Positions 33,433 through 44,182 of a stretch of 64,000 nucleotides of DNA are shown piece after piece. Source of the DNA: an uncultured Candidatus Altimarinota bacterium. GTDB taxonomy: Bacteria; Patescibacteriota; Gracilibacteria; BD1-5; UBA6164. The notes beneath the pieces were generated by a model. It was given only the letters and a program-made list of their open reading frames with translations. It had not been told where the DNA came from and did no database searches. The stretch spans positions 1 to 64,000 of the forward strand of contig CALLPL010000018.1 in NCBI GenBank assembly GCA_938015455.1, written 5' to 3'. A program made the position numbers and the translations under genes. The stretch's first letter is position 1. Each line of letters opens with the position of its first letter.

Positions 33433-33987
33433 ATGCATATAGAGAACTGCATTATCCGATTTCAAGCAGGAGATTTTGATGCTTTTGGAGAGATTTATGA
33501 GGAGTATGTCGATCAAATATTTGCCTTTATACTCCGTAAGACAAGTGATAGAGAGATTGCAGAGGACCTTACAAGTCAGGTCTGGATGAAGGCCATGAAG
33601 GGGCTTGAGAAATTTTCTGATAAGCAGGGAGCGAGCTTTAAATCATGGATTTATCGTATCGCAAATAATAGCGTGATTGATCATTATAGAACACAGAAAG
33701 AGCAGTTAGATATTGATAAGGTAGATGAAATAGGGATATCAGCAGATTTGGGGAAATGTATAGACGATCAGGATAAACTTATAGAAGTAAAAGCGTTTCT
33801 TGGAGATCTCAAACCAATAGAACAAGAGATAGTAACTCTGAGAGTATGGGATGAGATGAGTTATAGAGAGATTGCTGAAGTAACGGGAAAAAAAGAAGAT
33901 AACTGCAAACAAATATATAAACGAACGATAGAAAAAATACAAGCGAATATTCTGATGATCTGTTTGTGTATAATAGTTTTCTTATAA
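33433..33987 (+). CDS. ECF-type RNA polymerase sigma factor
   Basis: 184 residues. Region 2: FGEIYEEYVDQIFAFILRKTSDREIAEDLTSQVWMKAMKG...FKSWIYRIANNSVIDHYR. Region 4: LKPIEQEIVTLRVWDEMSYREIAEVTG followed by KQIYKRTIEKI. No region 1 or 3, so it is an ECF (group 4) factor. The C-terminal tail (LMICLCIIVFL) is unusually hydrophobic, perhaps a membrane anchor. Followed four bases later by a probable anti-sigma gene. A shared motif upstream suggests it transcribes its own operon. Confidence 0.92.
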   Translation: MHIENCIIRFQAGDFDAFGEIYEEYVDQIFAFILRKTSDREIAEDLTSQVWMKAMKGLEKFSDKQGASFKSWIYRIANNSVIDHYRTQKEQLDIDKVDEIGISADLGKCIDDQDKLIEVKAFLGDLKPIEQEIVTLRVWDEMSYREIAEVTGKKEDNCKQIYKRTIEKIQANILMICLCIIVFL

Positions 33988-33991
33988 AAGT

Positions 33992-35047
33992 ATGAAACAA
34001 TATTTAGAGACATTACTTAAAGAGTTTAGAGAACTTTTTCCAAGTCAAAAATCAGATAAAAAATTTGAACAATGACTTGGGAATCTGAAAAGTCTCCAAT
34101 GATCCTTAGCTCCTGAGAAGGAATATAAAGAGAATTTAAGATCAAGACTTGAGGGGGTGTATTTTATGGATACACAAGAATGAGGTTTGTGGACAAGTAT
34201 TAAAACTTGGAGTAATATTGCAGGATTTGCCTTTGCTCTTCCTCTTGTGGTATATGTTGGATACATGTTCTTTAGTGCCAATACTGACGGTCCTCTTGTA
34301 AAACCAGTCTGAGAATGAACTCAAATAGAAAGTATCCAGAGTAAAAATATATCACTAGAGGATACGGATGGGTGAGACGGGAGTGTGAATACTGAAGAGT
34401 CTGATCTACCTATAGAAATAAAAACCCCTAGTAATATTCTTAGAGAATCAGATGTGGTAGGTACAAGAGTATCAGTAGAAGAGATATATAAGCAGGAGCC
34501 TCTTAATGATTCAGAAGAAACTGATTCAGAGGTATTAATTTCTCCAAAACAGGAAATAAATAATGAATCAATTCAGTGAGACAGTCAAGCTGAAGAAGTT
34601 TCTGAATCTAATAGCAACAGCGAAACTCCTAAGCTAGAAGATACTTCATGAGGAGAAAGCTTTCTTCCTGAAGAAAATCTCCCAAGTGAAGACGCTCTTT
34701 CAGATGATGAATATGGGCAGGATGAAAAGAGTAATGATATAATTATTGCTCCAGTAGTACCAGCAGTATCACCATTAGGGTGAGAAGTACAGTGAAGTAC
34801 TAGCGCTGAATCATCTCAAGACTTTTCTACTGATGGAGAACAAAGTGCTGAGCCTAGTTTTGAATTAATATGTCTTGAAGAGCTGTGATGAGAGATTATA
34901 GAAGACGGTCGTATATGTCGTCTTTTAGATGGAACAACTTGCGATCAGAGTGAGATTTATACTTGCGGCACAAGGCCAAAAGATAATGAACCTGAACGAG
35001 AGGAAGAAGATATATATTTAGAAGATTATATACAAGAGGGTCAATAG
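33992..35047 (+). CDS. Probable membrane-bound anti-sigma factor
   Basis: 351 residues. A cytoplasmic N-terminal part of about 70 residues, one membrane span (IAGFAFALPLVVYVGYMFF, near residue 80), then a 230-residue acidic, Ser/Glu/Asp-rich low-complexity exported region ending in two Cys pairs (ICLEELGGE...GRICRL, TTCDQ...YTCG). Gene order and topology fit an anti-sigma that holds the ECF factor at the membrane, though no zinc-type ZAS motif is seen. Function inferred from context. Confidence 0.6.
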
Positions 35048-35081
35048 CGAATATTCGTAAAAAGAAGATATTTTAGTAGAA

Positions 35082-35110
35082 TTTTGTCACTTAGTTAGAA
35101 TCTTTTCGTT
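35082..35110 (+). promoter_or_regulatory. Putative ECF-sigma promoter in front of the beta-propeller gene
   Basis: TTTTGTCAC (35082-35090), 16 bases, CGTT (35107-35110), matching the site at 33397-33425 in both boxes, spacer length and spacer end. A TTTATAATA directly after it could alternatively be a sigma-70 -10 box. Confidence 0.5.
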
Positions 35111-35120
35111 TTATAATATA

Positions 35121-35145
35121 TGAGAGGATTATAAATAATCCTCTC
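35121..35145 (+). promoter_or_regulatory. Hairpin at the 5' end of the beta-propeller transcript
   Basis: GAGAGGATTA (35122-35131) pairs with TAATCCTCTC (35136-35145) with a 4-base loop. It starts a few bases after the predicted transcription start and about 40 bases before the ATG. It is not followed by a T run, so a terminator is unlikely; an mRNA-stabilising 5' stem is plausible. Confidence 0.4.
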
Positions 35146-35187
35146 TAAGCCTTATATAAAAACCATTATTTTTTAATACTATATTTT

Positions 35188-37491
35188 ATGAAGAATATAC
35201 TTGTAATTCTCCTATTGAGTCTATGAATAGGAAATGTTTCAGCAGCAGTAGATGATGATTCTATTATTGATGAACTGAATAGTCAGAATACTCAAAAGTT
35301 AGAGCTAGATTTTAAGATGAAAACTTTTGATAGTTGTGATGCTTTTGAGGATGTGATGGAGGATTATATGAAAGAATACTGGGAAAATAACTATAAAGGA
35401 GGATATAACTATTTTCGCTCTTCTACCTGAGGGCCAGAAATTATGGAGATGGCTTTAGAGGATACAGTTCCGGCAGCACCTGTAGTATCTGCAAAATCAA
35501 GTGTAGCAAATGAGTCATCTGCTGATGGAGTATGAGGTGGAGGTAGTGACTTCTCTCAGACAAATATCCAAGTTGGATGAGTTGATGAAGCAGATAAAGT
35601 AAAAACAGATGGAAAGTATTTATACTATTTTAATGAGACTGAAAAGGCTGTATTTATAGTCGAGACTAACGGTGATACAACAGAGATAATAAAAAAGATT
35701 CATATGCCAGAGAGTTTTTATAATGCTGAACTTTATGTTACTCAGGGGAGACTTGTTATTATTTCAGGAGGCTACTCTGAGAATGACTATACGAAGCAAT
35801 GATACTATATAAATAGAAACTCTAAGACTTATACGATAGTATTTGATACAAATGATAAAAAAAATCCAGAACTTATAAAATTTTATAGTTCAGATGGGGA
35901 TTATTCAAAATCTCGAAGAATATGAGATTATGTATACGTACTTTCTAAAAATTATTTTAACTATCCTTATTGGAACATAAAAAATATTGATGATATAGAA
36001 GTAGATGCAGACCTTATGCTCCCTCAACAACTTGATATATCGAAAACATCAAATTCAGATGAACAAAACCTTATGGTAAAAAACAATACACTCCCGTATA
36101 AGGCTAGCAGAGGTGATATTTCTGATTGTCAGTCTATATCTTATAGCTTTCCGGATAGTGAAACTATTAAAAATACTGGTTTTAATCCAGGATACAGCAT
36201 GATCTCTGCTATCAATATAAATGACGCAAGAAAAACAGTTACTACAAAAGTTATAGCAGGAAGCAATTCAGAAATATATATGAGTCAAGATAATTTATAC
36301 ATGACAGAGGGGATATATCAGGCAAGTAACTTTAGATGTCCAGTTGACGCAATATGTGCCATGCCATTTTTCTGGGGAGGGACACAAAACACACTTATTC
36401 ACAAACTCAATATAGATAAAGCCTCCGTAAAATATCAAGACACAGGACTCGTTCCAGGAGCCCCACTGAACCAATACTCAATGGATGAGCATAAAGGAAA
36501 CTTTAGAATAATTACATCGCAGTGGCAACCAGAGAGATCAACAGGACTCTATATACTCGATGAAAATCTGGAAAAAGTTTCAGATCTTACGAACCTTGCT
36601 CCTTGAGAAACCTTCCAATCAAGTAGGTTTTTGGGAGATAAGCTCTTTCTTGTTACCTTTGAACAAATAGATCCACTCTTTGCAATTGATCTCACTGACC
36701 AGGAAAATCCGGCAGTACTATGAGAGCTGAAGATACCATGATTTTCTACCTATCTTCATCCATATGATGATAATCACCTTATTGGTCTTGGATACGATAC
36801 GCAGGTAAATCAGTGGGGAGGGACACAAACAGCAGGAGTAAAACTTGATCTCTACAAGATTAATTATGATAAGAAATGTGGAGATTCAGGACTTACAGCG
36901 CTGCAGGAAGAAAAATGTGAATCAGGAGATTATAAATGAATTATAGTAGAACAGCTCTACACAGAAACTCTTGGCTGAAAGGGGAGCTATTCAGAAGCAC
37001 TCAATAACCCTCGAATGTTTGTCTGGAATAAAAATAGAAATACTTTACTGCTTCCAGCGACACTCTATGACAGAGATGATAATTGGAGAACAACGAGTTA
37101 TTACGATGGACTCTTCGCTTTAAGTATAAATAAAGACGCAGGTATTGAAGTTACAGGAAAAGCAACGCATATCGATATCACATGAGTAGAGCAAGAACGT
37201 CAAAAGGAATGCTCACAATATTCAGGAAGCACTGGAGAACCAGTATGTCGTGAACTTTGGAATGGTGAGCTCAACTGTGAAACAGAAAGAGAGTATGAAT
37301 ATGTACCAAACTATTGTTACAAAGACTCAGATGTATGGCAATATATTGGAGATAATTCTTGGCAATATAGAAATATGCAAATGAAGAGAGCCTTGTACAT
37401 AGGAGAAAATGTATATTGATTTTCTGATAGTCAGGTTGGAACCTATGATTGGGATCTGTCAGAAAAAGCTAAGACTTCATTTATGAAGTAG
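35188..37491 (+). CDS. Secreted beta-propeller domain protein
   Basis: 767 residues. Signal peptide KNILVILLLSLGIGNVSAAV. The block NIQVGGVDEADKVKTDGKYLYYF (35570-35630) is the signature of the secreted beta-propeller domain family (Pfam Beta_propel). Further repeats such as IETNGDTTEIIKKI, LYILDENLEKVSDL and KLFLVTFEQIDPLFAIDL fit blades. Several cysteines (CEDV, CPVDAICAMPFFWGG, CSQYSG) suggest disulfides. It is likely regulated by the ECF sigma gene two positions upstream. Terminator directly after. Confidence 0.85.
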
Positions 37492-37501
37492 AACTTATAA
37501 T

Positions 37502-37533
37502 AAAAAACACACGAAAATTCGTGTGTTTTTTTT
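37502..37533 (+). terminator. Rho-independent terminator
   Basis: AAAAAACACACGAA (37502-37515) with TTCGTGTGTTTTTT (37518-37531) and two further T. It ends the beta-propeller transcript about 10 bases after the stop codon. Confidence 0.85.
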
Positions 37534-37656
37534 GTACCCAGAGATTTTCATATATACTAGAGTTAATATTATTTAGCCTGAAGAATCTTCTTGATATCCA
37601 CTACTTTTATACTCCTTTTCTCGTGAATTATACTCTTACTTCCTTTAGTATTTTGG

Positions 37657-38574
37657 ATGTATATATTTACAACTTTTTTCCCTTACTCTATATCAAGGAC
37701 TCAATTTTTATGAGGAATAGTGATAGGAGCTCTTTCTAGTATTCCATTAGTATTTCATGATAATTTCTTCCTGTGAGAGATTTTGTGAAATGTATTTCTT
37801 GCTCTGAGTGTTAATGGTTTTACTCAAATCTCAAGCAGCTTAATTGTTCTTTTTTTAAGTATATTTTTTCTATATTTTATACTCTGATACTCCTTCCAAG
37901 AGTATAAATATCGATTTACTTCCGTATATCTCAAGTCGCTCATTGTAGTATTTTTATTGATAGTACTTTCATCTTGAGCTATATTAATATTCCAGAACGT
38001 ATTTTTAGTGAGTGTAGAGGGAGTAAGTGTCTCATATGGATGACTTGTCTCATTCATAAGTGTTGGGTCAATTATCTCGTATTATATGGTTATTGCCCTA
38101 CTTGAAGAAGGAAATAAATATATTTCATGATTGAGTTTCTCTGGTAGATGAAATTACTTTCAAGTACTTCAAAAATACCTTTCTATGACTGCTTGTATTG
38201 CTTTATGATTCGCATTTTTTGAGAACATTCTCTATGCTTATTTTTATGTAAATCAGTCAGGAATAAATGGCTCTCTCTTGAGTCTTGTATTTTTTCGGAG
38301 TATATTTACTATTATACTCCACCTTATGAGTAGTATACTGTTTGCCTTATGATTTTGGTGAATACTTCATGCAGAATGGTGGCTCAGAAAATATTCTTTA
38401 CTTAGTCTTTTCTTCCTTACGTCGTTATGACTTATAAGTCATGTTATTTTTGATAGTGTTTTAAGTTTTGGGTATATTGGGGTGGTCTTTTTTTATGTAT
38501 TTTTGATATATATTCTCCTGAGTTATATCACTATGAGGACTGACTCACTACCTGATAACTCTGAGTTTCAATAA
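37657..38574 (+). CDS. PrsW-family intramembrane metalloprotease
   Basis: 305 residues with about eight membrane spans. The PrsW signature is present: LLEEGNKY (EExxK), GFAFFENILYAYF (FxxxEN), RSIFTIILHLMSS (R...H) and LISHVIFDSVLS (HxxxD). PrsW-type proteases cut membrane proteins, in Bacillus an anti-sigma factor. The frame stays open upstream to a TAG at 37576 with no ATG, GTG or TTG; upstream residues (FSGIILLLPLVFW) look like the start of the first span, so translation may begin at a non-standard codon near 37627 and ATG 37657 is only the first ordinary start. Confidence 0.75.
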
Positions 38575-39565
38575 TCCTCCATCTAGGATCACGAGATTGT
38601 AATATATCTAAAACTCCTTTAAAATGCATGAGTCCGTAGAGGATATGTACTTTATCATGTTCTGAGTTTAGTATCTCTTCTACAAGATATTCGTTTCTGT
38701 CATCAAGGATTACGGCAAATATATCGGTGTTTCCAATTTTTGTTATGAGTGTATCTCTCAGAGCTTCGTTCTTCATCATAAAATTCATAAATGATTGATT
38801 GAGAAAACGTAAGAGTAATAACTGTTTTTCACTCAAACTTGAAAGAGTACGTATAAGCTCACTATTGATATCTAAAGCCTGCGTTTTTGGAGTATCTGTT
38901 TGTTCTCAGACTGCTTTCGAGAGTTCCTGTTTTCTGTCGTAAATATCCATAACTTCATCGAGAGAAAGATCTACGTTATAATCTTTATCATTTACGATTC
39001 GGAGAAAATCATCATTATTTTGAGCAACAATACCGTAGAGTTTTGAAAAATTATTATAGAGTTCTGGATTAAATTCTATTCCAAGAGCTTTGTTAAAAGC
39101 ATCACCTGACTCCTCACTTCCAGGACGAACTCATTCAAAAAATAAAACAAAACCATCTTGTTTAGCAGTGAGTATTTCTTTTTGTACTTGCGCATAAAAG
39201 TCACTAGAAGCAACATGGCTCATAGTTTGGAACCTGATAATTTTTTCTCAATTAGTAAGCGTATGTAGAGGGAGCATTGCCGGATTTATAATATTTTGAT
39301 ACACGGTAAATCATATTACTATAATAATAAAAACTCCTAAGCTCCCAGAAAGCTTATAGAGAAAATATACTGAAAAATCCCAGAGAGAATTCCTTTTCTT
39401 TCTTAAAAAGAATCTCCAAATGCAAGATATAAAATATGCGAGAAGTGTATAGAAACAGAGTCAAGAAATAAACTTTATTAGCGCTCCGAGTCATCAAATA
39501 TATAACAAAAATATTCATAATACTCAGATGAAGCTGTAGCTTAAGGTTAGTTTTCTTTTGTTCAT
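38531..39565 (-). CDS. TraB/TIKI-superfamily membrane protein
   Basis: 344 residues. Two or three N-terminal spans (SFIGVLGIFLLYIGGLGALIKF, LCFYTLLAYFISCIW, GSLGVFIIIVIGFTVY) precede a soluble domain with VLFFEGVRPGSEE, DDRNEYLVEEIL and HILYGLMHFKGVLDIL. These match the TraB/PrgY pattern (E-G-x-R-P-G, D-R-N, and G-x-x-H-x-x-G) of putative metalloproteases that process or restrain peptide signals. Its 3' end overlaps the convergent PrsW gene by 44 bases. Confidence 0.7.
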
Positions 39566-39656
39566 ATACTAAGAGTTGAGAAAATAGGTTTTGAGTTTCC
39601 TGTAATTTATATATAATTTTTTTAAATACAATGTAACTTCTATTTTTACACTATTT

Positions 39657-40100
39657 ATGAAGAAATATTTTACACGTCTCACGATCATATGCTTTTTGAT
39701 TTTGAGCCTTTGAACTCAGATCGTTGTATGAGCAAGTCCTGTAAGCCAAGATGCAGAAAATCAATGAGCAGCTATACCATTTTGTGATGGAACAGATGCA
39801 AATGGCAATCCAGAGTGTTGACTTCAACAGTGAATTGATGCAGTAGGTGAGATAGGTGGGCTTGAAAACGATATTTGAGCTGCGGATTTTATACAAGAAA
39901 TAGTGGGATATATTCTTTCATTTGTATCACTTATTGCAGTAATTTATATTATCTACGCAGGGTTTCAGATACTTATTTGAAATGGAGAAGAAGAAAAACT
40001 CAAAAAATCAAAACAAACTATTCTCTACGTTATTTTGGGTATCATTGTAATATGGCTTGCATGGCCAATTACAATAATGGTCATAAGGGCACTCAGCTAA
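39657..40100 (+). CDS. TrbC/VirB2-like pilin-type membrane protein
   Basis: 147 residues. N-terminal signal segment (IICFLILSLGTQIVVGAS), a Cys-containing exported loop (FCDGTDANGNPECGLQQG), then two spans, LSFVSLIAVIYIIYAGFQIL and ILYVILGIIVIWLAWPITI, joined by a basic loop GNGEEEKLKKSKQ. This pattern matches the small pilin-like proteins, often annotated as T4SS pilin, common in candidate-phyla bacteria. 25 bases ahead of the PilN-like gene; may be the first gene of the pilus operon. Confidence 0.7.
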
Positions 40101-40125
40101 TTTATTTATAACTTACACATAGTTT

Positions 40126-40650
40126 ATGTCAGCAGTCGATTCACAGTTTTATCAAAAGAAAAAGAACTCAACATTTTATGTAGGACTTGGATTTTTAGTA
40201 TTTACCATTCTTGCCACAGGATGATTATACCTCTACACATCGAGTATTAAGGAAGAAAATGCTCAAATATCTGAACAAATACAAACATATAATGCTTCAA
40301 TAGAAGCTGAACGAAGTGATGAAAATGTTCAAATATATAGTATATATGAAAAACATAAAGGACTCTTAGAGAGCACCTCAAAGCGTTCTGAAATTCCACT
40401 TTTTGTTTCACACCTCAAAAAGAATTTTCAAAAGTATTGAGTTATATGAAAAGGTTTTGATTATAACGATGGAGTCGTATTAGTTGAAATGGAATCAAAA
40501 ACAGGAGAGTCTGAATATGCGTACCAAAGAATAGTGAAAATGCTCCGAGAGTACCCATTGGATGAAAAAGCACTTTTTGAAATATGAGAGGTTACAACAT
40601 TCTCTGGTCATGACCAAATAACTTATACTGCGGAGTTCCGCTTAAAATAA
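40126..40650 (+). CDS. PilN-like pilus assembly protein
   Basis: 174 residues. Short cytoplasmic N-terminus, one span (FYVGLGFLVFTILATGGLYLY), a coiled-coil (IKEENAQISEQIQTYNASIEAERS) and a small C-terminal ferredoxin-like domain (EMESKTGESEYAYQRIVKML). This is the architecture of PilN, which forms the inner-membrane alignment complex with PilM and PilO. No family signature is strong enough alone; position before PilO- and PilC-like genes supports it. Confidence 0.6.
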
Positions 40651-40671
40651 TTTCATTACTTAGACTATCTT

Positions 40672-41223
40672 ATGAAAGCCTCTTATACACAAAATAATTT
40701 TCTAGCCTACTTGTTGGTACTTGCAGCTCTCTTTGTACTTGTTTTTTTTACCAAGAATATTTTTTCAGATATGCAGGTAGTTATGGATGAGAGAGACCGG
40801 CAAAATAATATTAAAATCGAAAAGGAACAGACACTTTCTAAACTTAGTGAATTAAAGAATATCTTGAAGCAGGAAGATAGTGAGGCTCTACAAGAAATTA
40901 AAGGCTTTACAGGGGATTTTTCTGAAAAGGATATCTTAGAGTATTTACACCTTTATGCCTGACAGGTAAATTCAGGGAATGAGAGAATTATTATGAAGAA
41001 CATATCAGTTACATGAGACCAAGTAAGTGATCTTGGTTTTAATAAGGCAACAGTAGATATTTCAGCGGTGTTTTCATCTGAGTCTACTCTTTTTGGCTTC
41101 TTAACACACCTTACAGGCCAAGAATGAAAATATCGCTTTTATATTACAAGGTTTAACTATCCTATGAATGAGAAATCATGAAATATTCAAGCAGAAATCC
41201 CTCTTACTTTGTACTATAAATAA
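40672..41223 (+). CDS. PilO-like pilus assembly protein
   Basis: 183 residues. One N-terminal span (YLLVLAALFVLVFFTKNIF), a coiled-coil (DMQVVMDERDRQNNIKIEKEQ...LSELKNIL) and a C-terminal small domain (ITVTGDQVSDLGFNK-type beta strands, VFSSESTLFGFLTHLTGQ). The domain order is the same as PilO and PilN. It lies between the PilN- and PilC-like genes with short gaps. Confidence 0.6.
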
Positions 41224-41229
41224 TCACAT

Positions 41230-42306
41230 ATGAGTAACATTGAACTTCCTATGTTCCAAAAAGTTTCTCTTATAGATAAATTTAACTTTTATGAATATCT
41301 ATCTGTAATGCTTGATGGATGAGTAACTATCTCCGAGACTTTAAATTCAGTTCAGACGAAAATAAAGAATAAGTTCTTTAAAGAAAAAATCGTAGAGCTA
41401 CAAACATATGTCTCTAGTTGAGACTCATTTAGTAAGTCTATGAAGAAAATCCCGCAAATATTTACTTCATGAGAAGTTTCTATTGTTGAATCTGGGGAAA
41501 CGACAGGAAAACTTTCTTTATCACTTGGTCATTTAGCTGAAAATCTTCGAAAGAGTCACGATCTTAGATCAAAAATAAAATGAGCTCTTACGTATCCTAT
41601 AATTATCTTTCTCTTCTTATTTCTTGCAATAATTATTGTACTCACCTATGTAATTCCAGCTGTGAGTCAATTATTTGAAACCTCCGAAGTAGAGCTGCCA
41701 CTTGCGACCAAGGCCCTCGTAGCGACTTCTAATTTTGTTATCTTTAACTGGCCAGTACTTATATTGTTGTTACTAACAGGAATAGTTCTTTTTTATGGGT
41801 ATAAAAATACAGAAAAATGAAGAGCAAACCTTGATTATTTTCTTTTAGGTCTTCCTCTAGTTGGGAAAGTATATAAAAATTATATTCTCGCCTCGCTTTC
41901 AACAAATATGTGAAGTCTCATAGCTTCATGAGTCCCTGTTACAAAGTCGCTTTCTTTGACAGCAAGATCTCTCAATAATGTAGTGTATGAAACACATTTG
42001 AACGATGTAATGCATAAAGTATCATGAGGACAGAAAATTGTTGACTCAATGACAGAGGTTGATCCTGAACATCAATTTTTCCCATTAGATTTTCTTCAGA
42101 TGCTTTCAGTATGAGAAAAAACAGCTTCTCTTGATAGCGTAAGTAAAAAACTCACTGAGCAATATACAAGAGAGGTAAACTATTCTCTAGCAAGCCTCAC
42201 AAAGTGGATAGAACCAATTGCTATACTTGTGGCCTGAGTATTTGTTCTTTGGTTTGCCTTTGCAATATTTGGAGCGATTCTGAAAGTTACTCAAACTGTT
42301 TCTTAA
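41230..42306 (+). CDS. pilC: Type IV pilus platform protein PilC (GspF family)
   Basis: 358 residues with two T2SSF domains: the first around FNFYEYLSVMLDGGVTISE...FPQIFTSGEVSIVESGETTGKLS, the second around LASLSTNMGSLIASGVPVT. Three spans (YPIIIFLFLFLAIIIVLTY, NWPVLILLLLTGIVLFYG, WIEPIAILVAGVFVLWFAF). PilC is the inner-membrane platform on which the pilus extension ATPase acts. No PilB/PilT ATPase gene is in the window. Two bases before the next pseudopilin. Confidence 0.92.
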
Positions 42307-42307
42307 A

Positions 42308-42874
42308 ATGGAGTTTACAATGCTACATACTAAATATAGTAGATGATGATTTACTCTTATAGAATTGATGATCGTTATCACAATCTTAGGTATGGTAAGT
42401 CTAGCAACATATTTACCATATGCACATCATCAAAAGAAGGTTCTGGTAAAGCAAGGAGTAAAAGAAATTGTACAAAGTCTTACAGAAGCAAGAAATTTAG
42501 CTATTAATGGTATTAATACTGGCTCATGAAACCTACATGTGGGTTTGTATTTTTCATCATGAGCTACGCAGGTTTCTTACTATACTCTTGGGCATACATG
42601 AAGCTTAGACTTTAGTACACTTTCCTCAGCTGAGCTTTTAAAAACAAAAGCTCTCCCTCAAGGTATTCAAATTAATGATATCTCAACAAGTAATGATGAA
42701 TCTCTTTTTGTTTTTAATGCAATCTCGGGAAGTGGGGCTATTTTTTCTAGACCTGACTCGGGGATTTCTACACCAAATATCGTGAGGATACTCGCATCTT
42801 ATAAATGAGCGACTACTCCTGTTTTGCAAAAAGAAATAGAGTATTATACTAGGTCATATATTTCTGATTATTAA
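42308..42874 (+). CDS. Type IV pseudopilin (GspH/FimT-like)
   Basis: 188 residues. Prepilin motif YSRGGFTLIELMIVITILG: G before Phe+1 and Glu+5, then a hydrophobic helix. The C-terminal domain has GspH-like features (ARNLAINGINTGSG; VRILASYKGATTP). ATG at 42308 lies one base after the pilC stop; a second ATG at 42320 is also possible. Some of the glycines before the cleavage site are TGA. Confidence 0.8.
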
Positions 42875-42883
42875 GTCCATAGT

Positions 42884-43507
42884 ATGCGTCAAAGGAGCCC
42901 CACATATTCTGGATTTTCTATAATTGAAGTTCTTGTAGGTATTTTTGTATTTTCTCTGGGGCTTGTTTCTATTTACGCTCTACTTGCTGCGTCACTTAGT
43001 ATTAATGAGCGAAATAAAAATTCTATTATAGCTTCTAACTTAGCCCGTGAGCAAATAGAGCTTATAAGGAATATTCGAGATACAAATTATGAAACACTTA
43101 AAGTGTGGAATCAATTTAATCTTCCAAATCAACCTACACCAACAGATCTAATAGATTCTGGAAAAGTCTTTTCTCCCTGAGTGTATTATACTCTTATGAA
43201 TGATTCTTCGGTCTCATGAATTATGACGAAAGTAAATAAGCTTGGGACGTCTATTCCTGAATGAAAAGCTGATATTGTAGGTATGAATATTTATAGGCTT
43301 TGTCTTGATAGTGAGAGACGATATGTATATTGCCCCTGAGGAGATGAAACACCATTTTATAGGTATCTCAAGGTAGAAGAACTATTAGATGAAAATGGAC
43401 TCGTTATAGATAATGCCTACAAAGTTATTTCGAAGGTAATTTGGTATAAGCGTTGATACTATGAGTTTGATATTCAAACTGTTATTACTGATTGGAGACG
43501 TATATAG
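42884..43507 (+). CDS. Type IV minor pilin (PilV-like)
   Basis: 207 residues. Prepilin motif YSGFSIIEVLVGIFVFSLGL with Gly before Phe+1 and Glu+5, followed by the AREQIELIRNIRDTNYE helix common in PilV/GspI-type minor pilins. The exported part contains two cysteines (YRLCLD, VYCPGG). Part of a four-gene pseudopilin string. Confidence 0.8.
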
Positions 43508-43512
43508 AAAAT

Positions 43513-44178
43513 ATGAAACAACAAACTTCACATCCTTGATTTACTCTTATAGAGCTCATAGTCTCCATAGCTATTTTTGGTGTTATTATGGTATCGGTTA
43601 TGACTATTTTTCTCTTTTCTTCACAGATGTCTACGAGGGTAGAGTTGAATCGTATTATGCAGGAAAACGTTAAGAATGTAATGGAAGATATATCTGAAAA
43701 TATTAGAAAATGAAAAATAAAATGAACAATTAATGCTGGTTTGTCAGCCTGTCCTGTTTCTGTTCCTGATCCTGTAAGTACTTCAACAAGTGCTAAGACA
43801 AAACTTTGTCTTGATGATAGCTATGGTACAGATATAGAATATGTGATTTGAAATTGGGATACAACTTTAAGTAAATGGCTCCCTGTAGATAATATTAGTG
43901 AGTGTGCTGACTTCTTAAAACCATGAAGTATATGAGAGAATAAAGAAAATATTTGTAGAGTTTTAAAAGTTGAATGATCAGAGAGATTTCCTCTCACAAA
44001 TAGCTATGTTGCGATTGAAAAATTAGATTTCTATCTTACGAACGATACTATACCAAAGGTAACTGTTATAATGACGGTTCGTCCTGCTCTTGGAAAATGA
44101 CTAGCATCGAATCTCTTGAAAGCTAGTACTATACAAGTGCAAACAACTATTAGTGAACGGTCTATAAAAACAAAGTAA
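43513..44178 (+). CDS. Type IV minor pilin (PilW/GspJ-like)
   Basis: 221 residues. Prepilin motif HPGFTLIELIVSIAIFGVIM. The SSQMSTRVELNRIMQENVKNVMEDI helix resembles PilW/GspJ. Exported part holds several cysteines (LSACPVS, TKLCLDD, ISECADF, NICRVLK), so disulfides are likely. Confidence 0.8.
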
Positions 44179-44182
44179 AGCT

